From assembly GCF_003576245.1 (NCBI RefSeq), contig NZ_QWGA01000003.1, positions 1,426,001 to 1,490,000 on the forward strand: a stretch of DNA of 64,000 nt. The letters are read 5' to 3'. Position numbers and translations under genes: made by a program. Below are positions 26,972-35,509 of the stretch, one piece after another. How positions within the stretch are numbered: the first letter of the stretch is position 1; each line of letters starts with the position of its first letter. This DNA is from Henriciella algicola (GTDB lineage: Bacteria; Pseudomonadota; Alphaproteobacteria; Caulobacterales; Hyphomonadaceae). The notes beneath the pieces were generated by a model. It saw only the letters and a program-made list of their open reading frames with translations. It was not told the DNA's origin and made no database searches.

Positions 26972-28828
26972 TCAGGCTGTGATGACGCCGGGTGCTGGCG
27001 GTTCACTGAAGAGGCCGCGCACCAGATCGTCGCGCCGGTCGATGACGCAACGCTGGTTCACATAGCCCTTGTCAGTGATTTCGCCCGCATCGATGGATGG
27101 CGGCTCGGTCATGACGGTAAAGCGGCGGATCTTGCGCGAAGAGCCTTTTTCGCCCGCATTGAACGCCTTCACCTTCTCGGTGAGGTCGGCGGTCAGCTGC
27201 GCGAGCGCTTTCGGCGCATCGCCTTCGGCCTTCTTCACATAGGACATGAAGGTCGCCTGCGCGGGCCAGAACATTGCGGCTGCAAAGTCCTTGTCCTGAC
27301 CGGCAATGACAGCGTCAAAGACAAGCGGAGAACAGGCCGCGACAACGTCAGGACGCAGCGTGCCGACAGACACCCATGTACCGGTCGACAGCTTGAAGTC
27401 CTCACCAACGCGGCCGTCAAAAATGATCCCTTTATTGGGGTCATTCTCATCCACCATGATGGCGGCGTCGCCCAGCTTGTAGAAGCCTTCCTCGTCGAAC
27501 ACTTCGGCATTCTTGTCCGGCATGTCGAGATAGCCCGGCATGACGCTTGGGCCCTTCACGCGAACTTCCAGCTTCGCGCCGTTCGGCACCAGCTTGAGGG
27601 TAGAACCCGGCAGTGGAAGGCCAATCAGGCCAACGCGCTCCACCACCCAGTGCACCACGGTAATCCCCTGCGTCTCGGTTGCGCCATACATGGTGATGAT
27701 CGGAATGCGCTTGCCGGTCGCCTTGATGGCGAGCTTCTGCAGCCGGTCATAAAGGTCGTCCGACAGCGTCGCGCCACCATAGCCGATGGACCGCATATTC
27801 TTGAAGAAGGCCTCGAGCAGGTCGTCATCTTGCTCCATCGCGTCAGCCAGCATGGAGAGCGCGATTGGCGCGGTGCCGAAGGATGACGGGCTGACTTCGC
27901 GGATGTTGCGGATCGTTTCACCGAACAGGTCCGGGGTCGGCTTGCCGCCATCGATCCAAAAGGTCGAACCGTTGAACAGCGCGCCGTTGAAGTTCACGTT
28001 CGAGCCGGAAATGTGGTTCCACGGCAGCCAGTCGAGCACATTGTGGACCTCGTCCGGATCATAGTCCGGATCCTTTTCGTCATCACGCAGGCCATCGACG
28101 CCCGCGATCATTGCGCACATCGCGCCCTGCGTCTGTGGGACAGGTTTTGGCATGCCGGTCGAGCCGGAGGTGAAGAGGTACTTGCCGACGCTGTCGTCGT
28201 TCAGCTTCGACATGGCCTCATCGACGGCCGGGGTCGGCTGCGTGTCTGCCAGCGTGTCGAAGGACTGGATCTCATTCGTCGCGCCATTCTTGGCAAAGAC
28301 CGTACAGCCATGCTCGCCAAGCGCGCCGAGCGCATTCTTGAACGGCGCGACATCCTGAACAAAGATCGCCTTGGGCTGTACCGCCTCAAAGCAATGCTTC
28401 AGCTTGCCGAAGTCGGTCGACATGGTGGAGTAGGGCACGGAAATCGGCGCGGCAGGGGCGCCGATCTTCATCGCTGCGAGGATCACCAGCGCGCTCTCGA
28501 TGGAGTTGCCGGACAGGATCATCACAGGCGATTTCGGGCCAGCGCCCATGTCGAGGAAAGCCTGCGCCAGCGCATCGACTTGTCTTTTGCCTTCGCCATA
28601 GGTGACGGTCCGCCACTGATCGGTTTCAGGATCGCGCTGTTTCAGCCATGGGCGATCGGGATGTTCTGCGGCGCGCTCATCAAGGCAGTGCGGAATTGTC
28701 TTCGGCCGGTCGCCCGGTGTCTGGCGCGGTGTCAGATAGATTGTGCCGTCATCCTTGCGGACCATTTCGATGTCCGGCTCTTTCTGCGGCAGGGGGCGAA
28801 ATGGCGGCAAAGCCTGTCCGTCAGCCAT
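26972..28828 (-). CDS. Feruloyl-CoA synthase-like AMP-forming ligase
   Basis: A 618-residue adenylate-forming enzyme that would activate an aromatic or acyl carboxylate to its CoA thioester. The P-loop-like YLFTSGSTGMPKPVPQTQG lies at about 215-233 and the TMYGATETQG motif at about 380. The long N-terminal lead DIEMVRKDDGTIYL and overall length fit the feruloyl-CoA synthase branch more than FadD. AGGGAG before the ATG. A 24-bp palindrome lies in the divergent region with the TrmO-like gene. Confidence 0.8.
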   Translation of the reverse strand: MADGQALPPFRPLPQKEPDIEMVRKDDGTIYLTPRQTPGDRPKTIPHCLDERAAEHPDRPWLKQRDPETDQWRTVTYGEGKRQVDALAQAFLDMGAGPKSPVMILSGNSIESALVILAAMKIGAPAAPISVPYSTMSTDFGKLKHCFEAVQPKAIFVQDVAPFKNALGALGEHGCTVFAKNGATNEIQSFDTLADTQPTPAVDEAMSKLNDDSVGKYLFTSGSTGMPKPVPQTQGAMCAMIAGVDGLRDDEKDPDYDPDEVHNVLDWLPWNHISGSNVNFNGALFNGSTFWIDGGKPTPDLFGETIRNIREVSPSSFGTAPIALSMLADAMEQDDDLLEAFFKNMRSIGYGGATLSDDLYDRLQKLAIKATGKRIPIITMYGATETQGITVVHWVVERVGLIGLPLPGSTLKLVPNGAKLEVRVKGPSVMPGYLDMPDKNAEVFDEEGFYKLGDAAIMVDENDPNKGIIFDGRVGEDFKLSTGTWVSVGTLRPDVVAACSPLVFDAVIAGQDKDFAAAMFWPAQATFMSYVKKAEGDAPKALAQLTADLTEKVKAFNAGEKGSSRKIRRFTVMTEPPSIDAGEITDKGYVNQRCVIDRRDDLVRGLFSEPPAPGVITA

Positions 28829-28855
28829 GGGTATCTCCCTTGAAATTCAGTTTTT

Positions 28856-28879
28856 TGTATAGCGCGACCAGTCTATACA
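28856..28879. promoter_or_regulatory. 24-bp operator-like palindrome
   Basis: TGTATAG at 28856-28862 is repeated as its exact reverse complement CTATACA at 28873-28879 with a 10-base spacer. The element lies in the 82-base region between two divergent genes, close to both starts, as expected of a TetR- or GntR-type operator. No such regulator is encoded nearby. Confidence 0.5.
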
Positions 28880-28910
28880 CAGGCAAATTCCTGCCAAGAG
28901 AAACCCGCCG

Positions 28911-29384
28911 ATGACCCAACGTAATATAGGTATCTACCCTATCGGAACTGTCAGGTCCAAGCGTTCTGAACCGATAGATGATGGCTGGGATGCCATTCCC
29001 GCGCACATCGAAGTCGACGCTGAGCGGTTCACGCCCGAAGCGCTGTTCGGCCTCGACACGTTCTCTCACGCAGAGATCATTTTCCTCTTCGACCGCGTCC
29101 CCGACGAGAAGATCGAGCGCAGCGCGCGTCATCCACGCGGCAACAAGGACTGGCCGCTGACCGGCATCTTCGCGCAGCGCGGCAAGAACCGTCCCAACCG
29201 GATCGGCGTCACTGTCTGCCGCGTCCTGAAGGTGGAAGGGCTGACCCTTTACCTCGAAGGCCTCGACGCGATCGACGGCACACCGGTCCTCGACATCAAA
29301 CCCGTCATGGAAGGCTTCCTGCCCCGCGGCGACATCCGCGAACCTGACTGGTCGAAGGCGCTGATGGCTGGCTACTGGGACTGA
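28911..29384 (+). CDS. TrmO/TsaA-family tRNA methyltransferase-like protein
   Basis: A 157-residue TsaA/TrmO-fold beta-barrel. IGIYPIGTVRS at the start, then FSHAEIIFLFDRV, RHPRGNKDWPLTGIFAQRGKNRPNRIGVTVCRV and the GLDAIDGTPVLDIKP motif match the SAM-dependent enzyme that methylates t6A37 in tRNA-Thr(GGU). It is short compared with E. coli TrmO, as several family members are, so the substrate is inferred. Confidence 0.85.
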   Translation: MTQRNIGIYPIGTVRSKRSEPIDDGWDAIPAHIEVDAERFTPEALFGLDTFSHAEIIFLFDRVPDEKIERSARHPRGNKDWPLTGIFAQRGKNRPNRIGVTVCRVLKVEGLTLYLEGLDAIDGTPVLDIKPVMEGFLPRGDIREPDWSKALMAGYWD

Positions 29385-29397
29385 AACTGGGCGCGCG

Positions 29398-29823
29398 ATG
29401 ACCGACATTTTTGATATCCGCTTCGACCCGCCAGTCGATCCGGCTGGTAGGACCTATCGCAGCGTTCCGATCAATGATCCGGAATTTGCATCGAGGGCGA
29501 CCAAGCTCTCGATCCATTGGGAAGTGAATTATTGGGCGGGAAATAACTGCTTCTCTGGCGGACGCGGACAGATGCTCAGCATCCTTTCCGAACTGGTCCA
29601 CGGATATCAAGCTACGAAGCAAAGATCAGATTTTGTGCTTGCGCCGCGAGGAGAGGAATTAGGGCGGATAGAATTTCGCGAGGACGGCGCATTGTTCTAC
29701 GATCTCTATGGGACGCCGCCAGACAAATTCGTCGCGCATTGCGAGGCTGCACAAGTCGAGCGCCGCTATCAGGAGGCCGTAAGCGCACTCTATCACCGGA
29801 TGCTCCAATATATGGGGGGTTAG
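29398..29823 (+). CDS. Hypothetical protein
   Basis: A 141-residue soluble protein with several aromatic-rich strands (SIHWEVNYWAGNNCF, about 39-53) and a C-terminal helix. No signal peptide or membrane segment; no family recognised. It starts 13 bases after the TrmO-like stop and is probably cotranscribed with it. A structured repeat lies just beyond its stop. Confidence 0.6.
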   Translation: MTDIFDIRFDPPVDPAGRTYRSVPINDPEFASRATKLSIHWEVNYWAGNNCFSGGRGQMLSILSELVHGYQATKQRSDFVLAPRGEELGRIEFREDGALFYDLYGTPPDKFVAHCEAAQVERRYQEAVSALYHRMLQYMGG

Positions 29824-29876
29824 CAGTTCGCGGATGCCTTCACTCGGACTAAGTCTGGGCCGCAGCCGCTATTTCC

Positions 29877-29962
29877 GTCATCCCAGCGAAAGCTGGGACC
29901 CATGGCGGTTGAGCAATCACCTCTTGGCCGTCATGGACCCCACCTTGCGGTGGAGAGGCGGA
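29877..29962. repeat. Three-hairpin dispersed repeat, copy 1
   Basis: An element of about 85 bp between convergent genes. It can form CCCAGC-GAAA-GCTGGG (29882-29897), CCATGGCGG paired with CCGTCATGG (29900-29936) and CCACC-TTGC-GGTGG (29940-29953). A second copy lies at 34427-34513. Differences in stem positions between copies preserve pairing. Confidence 0.75.
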
Positions 29963-29974
29963 AGTGAAGAAGTC

Positions 29975-30721
29975 TCAGGCGGATTTCGGTTTCAGCCGAT
30001 AACGCGAGATCGCTTCATGGCTTTCCCGTGCTTCATCCGCCAGCTTGCGCAGCGCGTCAGGCAGCACTGGCTCCTCACGCCGCGGTGCGCCAAACCCTGT
30101 CGACTGCCACACCGCATCATACCAGTGCGGCGCCCAGACCCCGTCTTCAGGCTTTGGCCCCGCCTTCCAGCTCAGCATGGCATCGGTGTATTCGATACCA
30201 AACGCTGCGCAGAGGGCGCGTAACATCCCGGCTGGGTCTTCAAGGATATCATCGGAATCGACCACAGGCGGCGCTTCGCCCCTGATCTGACACACCCGGT
30301 CGAACAGCTCCGCTTGCTGCGGCACCCCGATCGCTTCAAGGCTCACCGTCTCCATCTTGCGCGCATAGGAGGCGAGCACACGTGCCGGATCGCGGATCAG
30401 GAAGGCATTGGTCACGCTATCCATCCAGCTACGGGGCAGGGCGGGCGCCATATGGTGCGTCATATGCTTCTGATAGAAGACAGGCTTCTCGCCGGGCACA
30501 GGCGCTTCGCTCAGCTCTCGTGCAACGACGGCGCCGTCATGCGCCTGCGCCTCCAGGATCTCCGCCTGCATGGGGTGCACTGTGCCAGTAGAGACAAGAT
30601 AGGCCGCATAGAACGGCTCATCGACGCAGGCTGTGTCAGGCCGCGCGCCAAAGCTGCGCATCATCGTGGTCGAGAGATTACGCGGTCCAGACCACATGGC
30701 GATGCGGACAGGCTCGCTCAT
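29975..30721 (-). CDS. Sulfotransferase-like P-loop protein
   Basis: A 248-residue protein beginning with RIAMWSGPRNLSTTMMRSFG (residues 5-24), the 5'-phosphosulfate-binding loop position of sulfotransferase folds, and a 3'-site-like FLIRDPARVLASY segment at about 108-120. The specific substrate is unknown. It overlaps by four bases the class IV aminotransferase upstream, so the two are likely made together. Confidence 0.72.
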   Translation of the reverse strand: MSEPVRIAMWSGPRNLSTTMMRSFGARPDTACVDEPFYAAYLVSTGTVHPMQAEILEAQAHDGAVVARELSEAPVPGEKPVFYQKHMTHHMAPALPRSWMDSVTNAFLIRDPARVLASYARKMETVSLEAIGVPQQAELFDRVCQIRGEAPPVVDSDDILEDPAGMLRALCAAFGIEYTDAMLSWKAGPKPEDGVWAPHWYDAVWQSTGFGAPRREEPVLPDALRKLADEARESHEAISRYRLKPKSA

Positions 30722-31644
30722 TTGATCGGCGTGAGGCTGCGGGCGACGAGATCCTGGTAAAGCCCTGTAATCCGCTTCGCCATTGGCCCGCCGACATGTT
30801 CGATCGTTCGTCCGTCCACCTCACGCACCGGCGTCACGCCTGCAAAGGTGCCCGTCACGAAGGCCTCATCAGCCGAATAGACGTCGAACAGGGAGAAGCG
30901 CTTCTCGCGGACAGTAATTCCGGCTTCCTCGCAGACACGGATGATGTTGCCGCGCGTGATGCCGCCGAGGCAGTAATCCGGCGGCGACGTCCAGACCTCG
31001 CCATCCCGCACGATGAAGAAATGGGTAGAGTTACAGGTCGCGACGAACCCGTCAGCATCCAGCATCAGCCCCTCATCCGCGCCCGCCTTGTCGGCCTGTA
31101 TGCAGGCGAGAATGCAATTGAGTTTTGAGTGCGAGTTGAGCTTTTGGTCCTGCTCGGCAGGCCCTGTCCGCCGAATATGAACGGTGAAAAGCGAAAGCCC
31201 CTTCTCGATCACTTCCGGTACGGGCGCCTTATATTCCGGGATGATGACGATGGTCGGCTTGGTGATGGTAAAGCGCGGGCCCTGATACGGCGTCTTCTTG
31301 ATGCCACGCGTCACCATCAGCCGGATATGCACCCCATCATTCATGTCCTGCGCCTTCAGGCAGTCGAACAGGCGCTGGGTGAGATCTTCCTTCGAAAGCC
31401 CGATATCCATGTCGATGGTTTTTGCGCCCGCATAGAGCCGCTTCAGATGCTCATCGAGAAAGGCCACACCGCCATTCTTGACGCGCAAGCCTTCCCACAC
31501 CCCGTCGCCTAGAAGGTAGCCACTGTCGAACACCGAAACGGTCGCTTCATCACGGTGCTTCAGCTCTCCATTGACCGAGATCAGCACATTCGCATTGCGC
31601 GGATCGTAGACAAAGTCATGCACACCGTGCGGTTCGTCTTCCAT
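30718..31644 (-). CDS. Class IV aminotransferase with altered PLP site
   Basis: A 308-residue fold-type IV PLP enzyme (branched-chain or D-amino-acid aminotransferase family). The Schiff-base lysine lies in LNSHSKLN (about 168) and the phosphate-binding GGITRGN near 232. The stretch DGFVATCNSTHFF stands where typical members have a conserved Glu that pairs with the PLP pyridine nitrogen (xxE, then N before F): here Thr and His replace them. The activity may therefore differ from a standard transaminase. AGGAGA seven bases upstream supports the ATG. Confidence 0.8.
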   Translation of the reverse strand: MEDEPHGVHDFVYDPRNANVLISVNGELKHRDEATVSVFDSGYLLGDGVWEGLRVKNGGVAFLDEHLKRLYAGAKTIDMDIGLSKEDLTQRLFDCLKAQDMNDGVHIRLMVTRGIKKTPYQGPRFTITKPTIVIIPEYKAPVPEVIEKGLSLFTVHIRRTGPAEQDQKLNSHSKLNCILACIQADKAGADEGLMLDADGFVATCNSTHFFIVRDGEVWTSPPDYCLGGITRGNIIRVCEEAGITVREKRFSLFDVYSADEAFVTGTFAGVTPVREVDGRTIEHVGGPMAKRITGLYQDLVARSLTPIK

Positions 31645-31710
31645 CGAGTGATCTCCTGTCTCGAACGTCCGGTTCTAGTCATACACCGGACTGCCCCAGA
31701 GCGAAGCATG

Positions 31711-31728
31711 CCCCTGCGAAGGCAGGGG
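31711..31728. repeat. Small perfect hairpin between aminotransferase and FadD-like gene
   Basis: CCCCTGC-GAAG-GCAGGGG, 7-bp arms with a GAAG loop, in the 111-base gap between two minus-strand genes. Similar in shape to the first hairpin of the repeat at 29882 and 34431 but different in sequence. No T-tract follows, so it is more likely a REP-type unit than a terminator. Confidence 0.45.
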
Positions 31729-31755
31729 TCGAAGGACGAGCGCGGGATGGGGAGA

Positions 31756-33324
31756 TTAGCCAACCCGGCGGTCAGTATCCTTCCAGTAAGGCTCGCGCAG
31801 ATCCTTGCGGAGGATCTTGCCGGACGGGTTGCGCGGCAGCACTTTCACGAAGTCGACCGATTTCGGGCACTTGTAGCCAGCGATCTTCTCTTTCGTGAAC
31901 GCGATGATGGCGTCCTTGTCGGGAGTCGCGCCTTCCTTCAGGACGATGATCGCCTTGACCGCTTCGCCCCATTTCTCGCTCGGAATACCGATGACGGCGA
32001 CGTCGGCGACATCCGGGTGGCTGAACAGGGCGTTCTCGACCTCTGCCGGATAGACGTTCTCACCGCCCGACACGATCATGTCCTTGATCCGGTCGTGGAT
32101 AAAGAGGAAGCCATCCTTGTCGAAATAGCCAGCATCGCCTGTGTGGAAGAGGCCGCCGCGAAGCGCTTCTTCGGTGGCTTCTTCACGGTTCCAGTAGCCC
32201 TTCATCACAAAATCGGCGCCAATGACGATCTCGCCAACCTCGCCCTGCGGGACCGGATTGTCCTGCGGGTCGACCACGCGAACGATGGCGGTTGGATACG
32301 GCACACCGCAGGAGCGCAGCTTGCCCCAGCTCGGGTCGTGCGCTTCCGGTGGCAGATAGGTGCCGAGGCCAACCGTCTCGGTCAGGCCGTAAAGCTGGGT
32401 GAACTTCGCGCCGAACAGGTCGACAGCGCGCTTTAAGAGGTCTTCTGCAATCGGAGATGCGCCATAGGAAATCGTCTTCAGCGAAGAGAAATCCCGGTCA
32501 TCGACGCCCGGCATCTGCGACAGCATCAGGATGACAGCCGGCACCCAGAAAGCGTGATTGACCTTGTGCTGCTCGACGAGGTCGAGGATGGCCGACGGGT
32601 CGATCTCACGTAGGATCAGCGTCATCGCTCCCTGCGCGCTGGCCAGAACACCGATATTGCAGCCCGCCACATGGAATAGCGGCATGGCGTTCATCACCAC
32701 ATCGCCCTCATCATAGGCAGCCCAGTCGAGCTTCGCTGCTTCGGTGAAGACGGCGCGATAGTTCGCATTGGTCAGCATGACGCCCTTGGGAAGGCCCGTC
32801 GTACCCGAAGTGTAGAGCTGAATGACATCGTCATCATCTTCGGTCTTGAGCCCCGGCGCCTTGTCGCTCTGGCTCGCCATCCAGTCGTCATAGGACGGCC
32901 AATCCTTGTGGCCGCCATCAATCGCGATGATCGTCTTCAGTTCAGGACATTCCGGCGCGATCTTCTCTGCGGCCTCATAGAATTCCTTTGCGACGAACAG
33001 GACTTTCGACTTGCTGTCGGACAGGATGAATTTCATCTCCGGTGGCGCGAGGCGGTTATTGATGCCCGTCATGGTCGAGCGTGACTTCGCGCAGCCGAAA
33101 AGCTGTTCGTAATAACAGCCCATATTCTTGGCGAGATAGGCGACCCGGTCGCCCGGCTTCACGCCTGCCGCGAGCAGGCCATTGGCGACCTTGTTGGCAT
33201 TCTTTTCGAGACCGGCGAATGTCGTCGTCTTCTCCTCGAACCAGATCGCAGGCTTGTCAGCGAGTTTCTCTGACTGCACGCGCGGAATATCGGCGAGGTG
33301 TGGCATCAGGACGGGATCGAGCAT
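31756..33324 (-). CDS. Long-chain acyl-CoA synthetase (FadD-like)
   Basis: A 522-residue AMP-forming ligase. IQLYTSGTTGLPKGVML (about 169-185) is the ATP-binding loop, TQLYGLTETVG the second core motif, and the C-terminal PRNPSGKILRKDLRE carries the catalytic lysine. Substrate is likely a fatty or related carboxylic acid. AGAGGAAG lies upstream of the ATG. Divergent from the GST-like gene at 33444. Confidence 0.87.
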   Translation of the reverse strand: MLDPVLMPHLADIPRVQSEKLADKPAIWFEEKTTTFAGLEKNANKVANGLLAAGVKPGDRVAYLAKNMGCYYEQLFGCAKSRSTMTGINNRLAPPEMKFILSDSKSKVLFVAKEFYEAAEKIAPECPELKTIIAIDGGHKDWPSYDDWMASQSDKAPGLKTEDDDDVIQLYTSGTTGLPKGVMLTNANYRAVFTEAAKLDWAAYDEGDVVMNAMPLFHVAGCNIGVLASAQGAMTLILREIDPSAILDLVEQHKVNHAFWVPAVILMLSQMPGVDDRDFSSLKTISYGASPIAEDLLKRAVDLFGAKFTQLYGLTETVGLGTYLPPEAHDPSWGKLRSCGVPYPTAIVRVVDPQDNPVPQGEVGEIVIGADFVMKGYWNREEATEEALRGGLFHTGDAGYFDKDGFLFIHDRIKDMIVSGGENVYPAEVENALFSHPDVADVAVIGIPSEKWGEAVKAIIVLKEGATPDKDAIIAFTKEKIAGYKCPKSVDFVKVLPRNPSGKILRKDLREPYWKDTDRRVG

Positions 33325-33443
33325 CTTCTGGACTTCCTCTTGAGCTTTGTTTCTTTTTCTGTACCGCTTGAAATCGCTTTGAACGCGGCGGGCAAGCCCT
33401 CAGATGGGATAGGGTGCCTGCCAGACAGCGAAAAGGAACGCCA

Positions 33444-34394
33444 ATGGCCAGCGCGCAGTCGATTATTCTCCACCATTACCAGACGTCTCCCTTCTCGGAG
33501 AAAGTCCGGCTCGCGCTGCGAATGAAGAACCTCGCCTGGGCGTCGGTCGAAATCCCCAACATGATGCCAAAGCCGCTGCTCATGCCGCTGACGGGTGGCT
33601 ATCGCAAGACGCCCGTTATGCAGATTGGCGCGGACATCTTCCTCGACAGCGCGATGATCATCCGCGCGCTGGAAGAACGCTTCGAGATCCCACAGCTCGA
33701 CCTGCCGGGCCATGAGGGTCTCTCCAATGTCGTCGGCTCATGGGCTGACGGAAAGTGGTTCCAGACCAGCGTAGCCATCATCTTCGGTACGATCGGCGAT
33801 CAGGTGCCGGAAGCTTTCAAGAAAGACCGCGAGCAGCTGTCAGGCCGCCCGTTCGATACCGATGCCATGAAGGCAGTCGTGCCGATGATGAAGGATCAAT
33901 GGCGCGCGCAGATGGCGTGGCTCGAACAGCGCCTCACGGGCGGACAGGGCGCCGGTGCCGGCAACTGGCTGGTCAGCACCAAGCCGGGCCTCGTCGACGT
34001 GCACGCCTATATGAATCCATGGTTCATGGAGAGTGCCCTGCCTGATTTTGCTGCGCAGTGCTTCAAATCCTTCCCGCGCACCGCAGACTGGTATCAGCGC
34101 ATGAAGGAAATCGAGGGTCAGACACCGGAAGACATCACGGGCGAAGAGGCGCTGGAGATCGCGCTTCACGCTGCCCCGCGCCTCAAAGCGGCCAAGACCG
34201 AAGGCGAACTTCAGGAGTTCGAGCCCGGTGAACGCGTCGCTGTCGCGGCCGACGATTATGGTCGCGACTGGGTCGAGGGCGAGATCGTCATCGCCACCGC
34301 CGACCGCATCATCATCCACCGCCATGACGAGCAGGCCGAAACACTGAACCTGCACTTCCCGCGCACCGGCTTCATGGTCCGGCGCCTCGGCTAG
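33444..34394 (+). CDS. Glutathione S-transferase family protein with C-terminal extension
   Basis: A 316-residue protein with an N-terminal thioredoxin-like GST domain (HHYQTSPFSEKVRLALRMKN, residues 8-27, then a KTPVMQIGADIFLDSAMI region with the Ser-Ala glutathione contact) and a C-terminal helical domain. About 90 extra residues at the end form a beta-rich tail (FEPGERVAVAADDYGRDWVEGEIV) unlike standard 200-220-residue GSTs. The ATG at 33444 has AAGGAA upstream and is preferred to a GTG ten codons earlier. Confidence 0.8.
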   Translation: MASAQSIILHHYQTSPFSEKVRLALRMKNLAWASVEIPNMMPKPLLMPLTGGYRKTPVMQIGADIFLDSAMIIRALEERFEIPQLDLPGHEGLSNVVGSWADGKWFQTSVAIIFGTIGDQVPEAFKKDREQLSGRPFDTDAMKAVVPMMKDQWRAQMAWLEQRLTGGQGAGAGNWLVSTKPGLVDVHAYMNPWFMESALPDFAAQCFKSFPRTADWYQRMKEIEGQTPEDITGEEALEIALHAAPRLKAAKTEGELQEFEPGERVAVAADDYGRDWVEGEIVIATADRIIIHRHDEQAETLNLHFPRTGFMVRRLG

Positions 34395-34426
34395 AAAACG
34401 TCTCGAGAACGAGATTCCGCACGCCG

Positions 34427-34513
34427 TCTTCCCAGCGAAAGCTGGGACCCATGGCGGTTGAGCGCGCACATCCCCAGCCGCCATAGACCCCCACTCTTCA
34501 GTGGGGAGGCGGC
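34427..34513. repeat. Three-hairpin dispersed repeat, copy 2
   Basis: Second copy of the element at 29877-29962. Hairpins: CCCAGC-GAAA-GCTGGG (34431-34446), ATGGCGG with CCGCCAT (34451-34484), and CCCCACT-CTTC-AGTGGGG (34489-34506). The first 34 bases are nearly identical to copy 1; later stems change on both sides. Again it lies between the 3' ends of convergent genes. Confidence 0.75.
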
Positions 34514-34540
34514 GTTGTAGCGATTGTCGGCTATTCGAGC

Positions 34541-35482
34541 CTAGGCTGCCTCGGTCGTCATCGCGACGAACACATCTTCCAGCTTCGGCTGGTCGGTGGA
34601 GAGGTCCGCCACGCTGATCCCTGCCTCACGTACCTGCTCCAGCAGGCGGCCAATGCCGGTCTCGCTGTTGCGATACGCGATTTCAAGCTCGCCAGACTTG
34701 AGCAGCCGGATATCGAGGTGCTTCAGGCTCTCAGGTACCGCGCTCAGCGGCTCGCGCGGCTGGATCTTCAGGATCCGCTGGTCCATGCGCGCCAGCAGTT
34801 TCGGCGTCGGCTCACACGCGATGATCTCGCCATGATTGACGATGGCGATTTCGTCGCAGAGCTCTTCAGCCTCTTCCAGATAGTGCGTTGTCAGGATGAT
34901 GGTCGTGCCCTCATCGTGCAGCCGGCGGACATATTGCCAGAGCGAGCGGCGAAGCTCCACGTCAACACCGGCCGTCGGCTCATCAAGGATGAGGACAGGC
35001 GGGCGATGAACGAGTGCCTTCGCGATCATCAGGCGCCGTTTCATGCCGCCAGATAGCTGGCGCACATAGGCGTCGCGCTTGTCGGCAAGGCCGACCGCGT
35101 CGAGAATTTCCAGCGTCCGGCGCTGGCCCTTCGGCACGCCATAGAAGCCAGCCTGCAGCTCCAGCGCCTCTTCCGGCGTGAAGAAGGGGTCCATGGTGAT
35201 TTCCTGGTTCACGACACCGATCGCGGCGCGGCTCGCGCGCGGATGCTGGTCGATATCCATGTCCCAGATGCGGGCCGTGCCGGATGTCTTGGTCACGAGA
35301 CCGGCAAGAATGTTGATAAAGGTGGACTTGCCCGCACCGTTCGGGCCCAGCAGGCCAAAGATGCTGCCGCGCGGAATTTTCAGGCTGATGGACTGGAGCG
35401 CGCGCTTTTCCGGCATCTTACCAGAGGCAGCGTAGACCTTCTCAAGGTTCTCGACCTCGATTGCATAATCAGGGGCGGACAT
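34541..35482 (-). CDS. ABC transporter ATP-binding protein (DrrA/NodI type)
   Basis: A 313-residue ATPase subunit: Walker A LGPNGAGKST (about 45-54), signature LSGGMKRR (about 143), Walker B LILDEPTAGVD (about 163), H-loop TTHYLEEAEEL. The C-terminal 80 residues are the DUF4162-like extension of drug/polysaccharide exporters. No permease gene is adjacent, so the partner must be elsewhere. GGAG five bases before the ATG. Confidence 0.93.
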   Translation of the reverse strand: MSAPDYAIEVENLEKVYAASGKMPEKRALQSISLKIPRGSIFGLLGPNGAGKSTFINILAGLVTKTSGTARIWDMDIDQHPRASRAAIGVVNQEITMDPFFTPEEALELQAGFYGVPKGQRRTLEILDAVGLADKRDAYVRQLSGGMKRRLMIAKALVHRPPVLILDEPTAGVDVELRRSLWQYVRRLHDEGTTIILTTHYLEEAEELCDEIAIVNHGEIIACEPTPKLLARMDQRILKIQPREPLSAVPESLKHLDIRLLKSGELEIAYRNSETGIGRLLEQVREAGISVADLSTDQPKLEDVFVAMTTEAA

Positions 35483-35509
35483 CTGCTCTCCGTGGTTTGC
35501 TCGAAGCGT

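Noticed and set aside
31555-32436. Long plus-strand frames opposite the FadD-like ligase and aminotransferase genes
   Set aside because: Shadow frames of the intact minus-strand enzymes, with no ribosome-binding site or motif.
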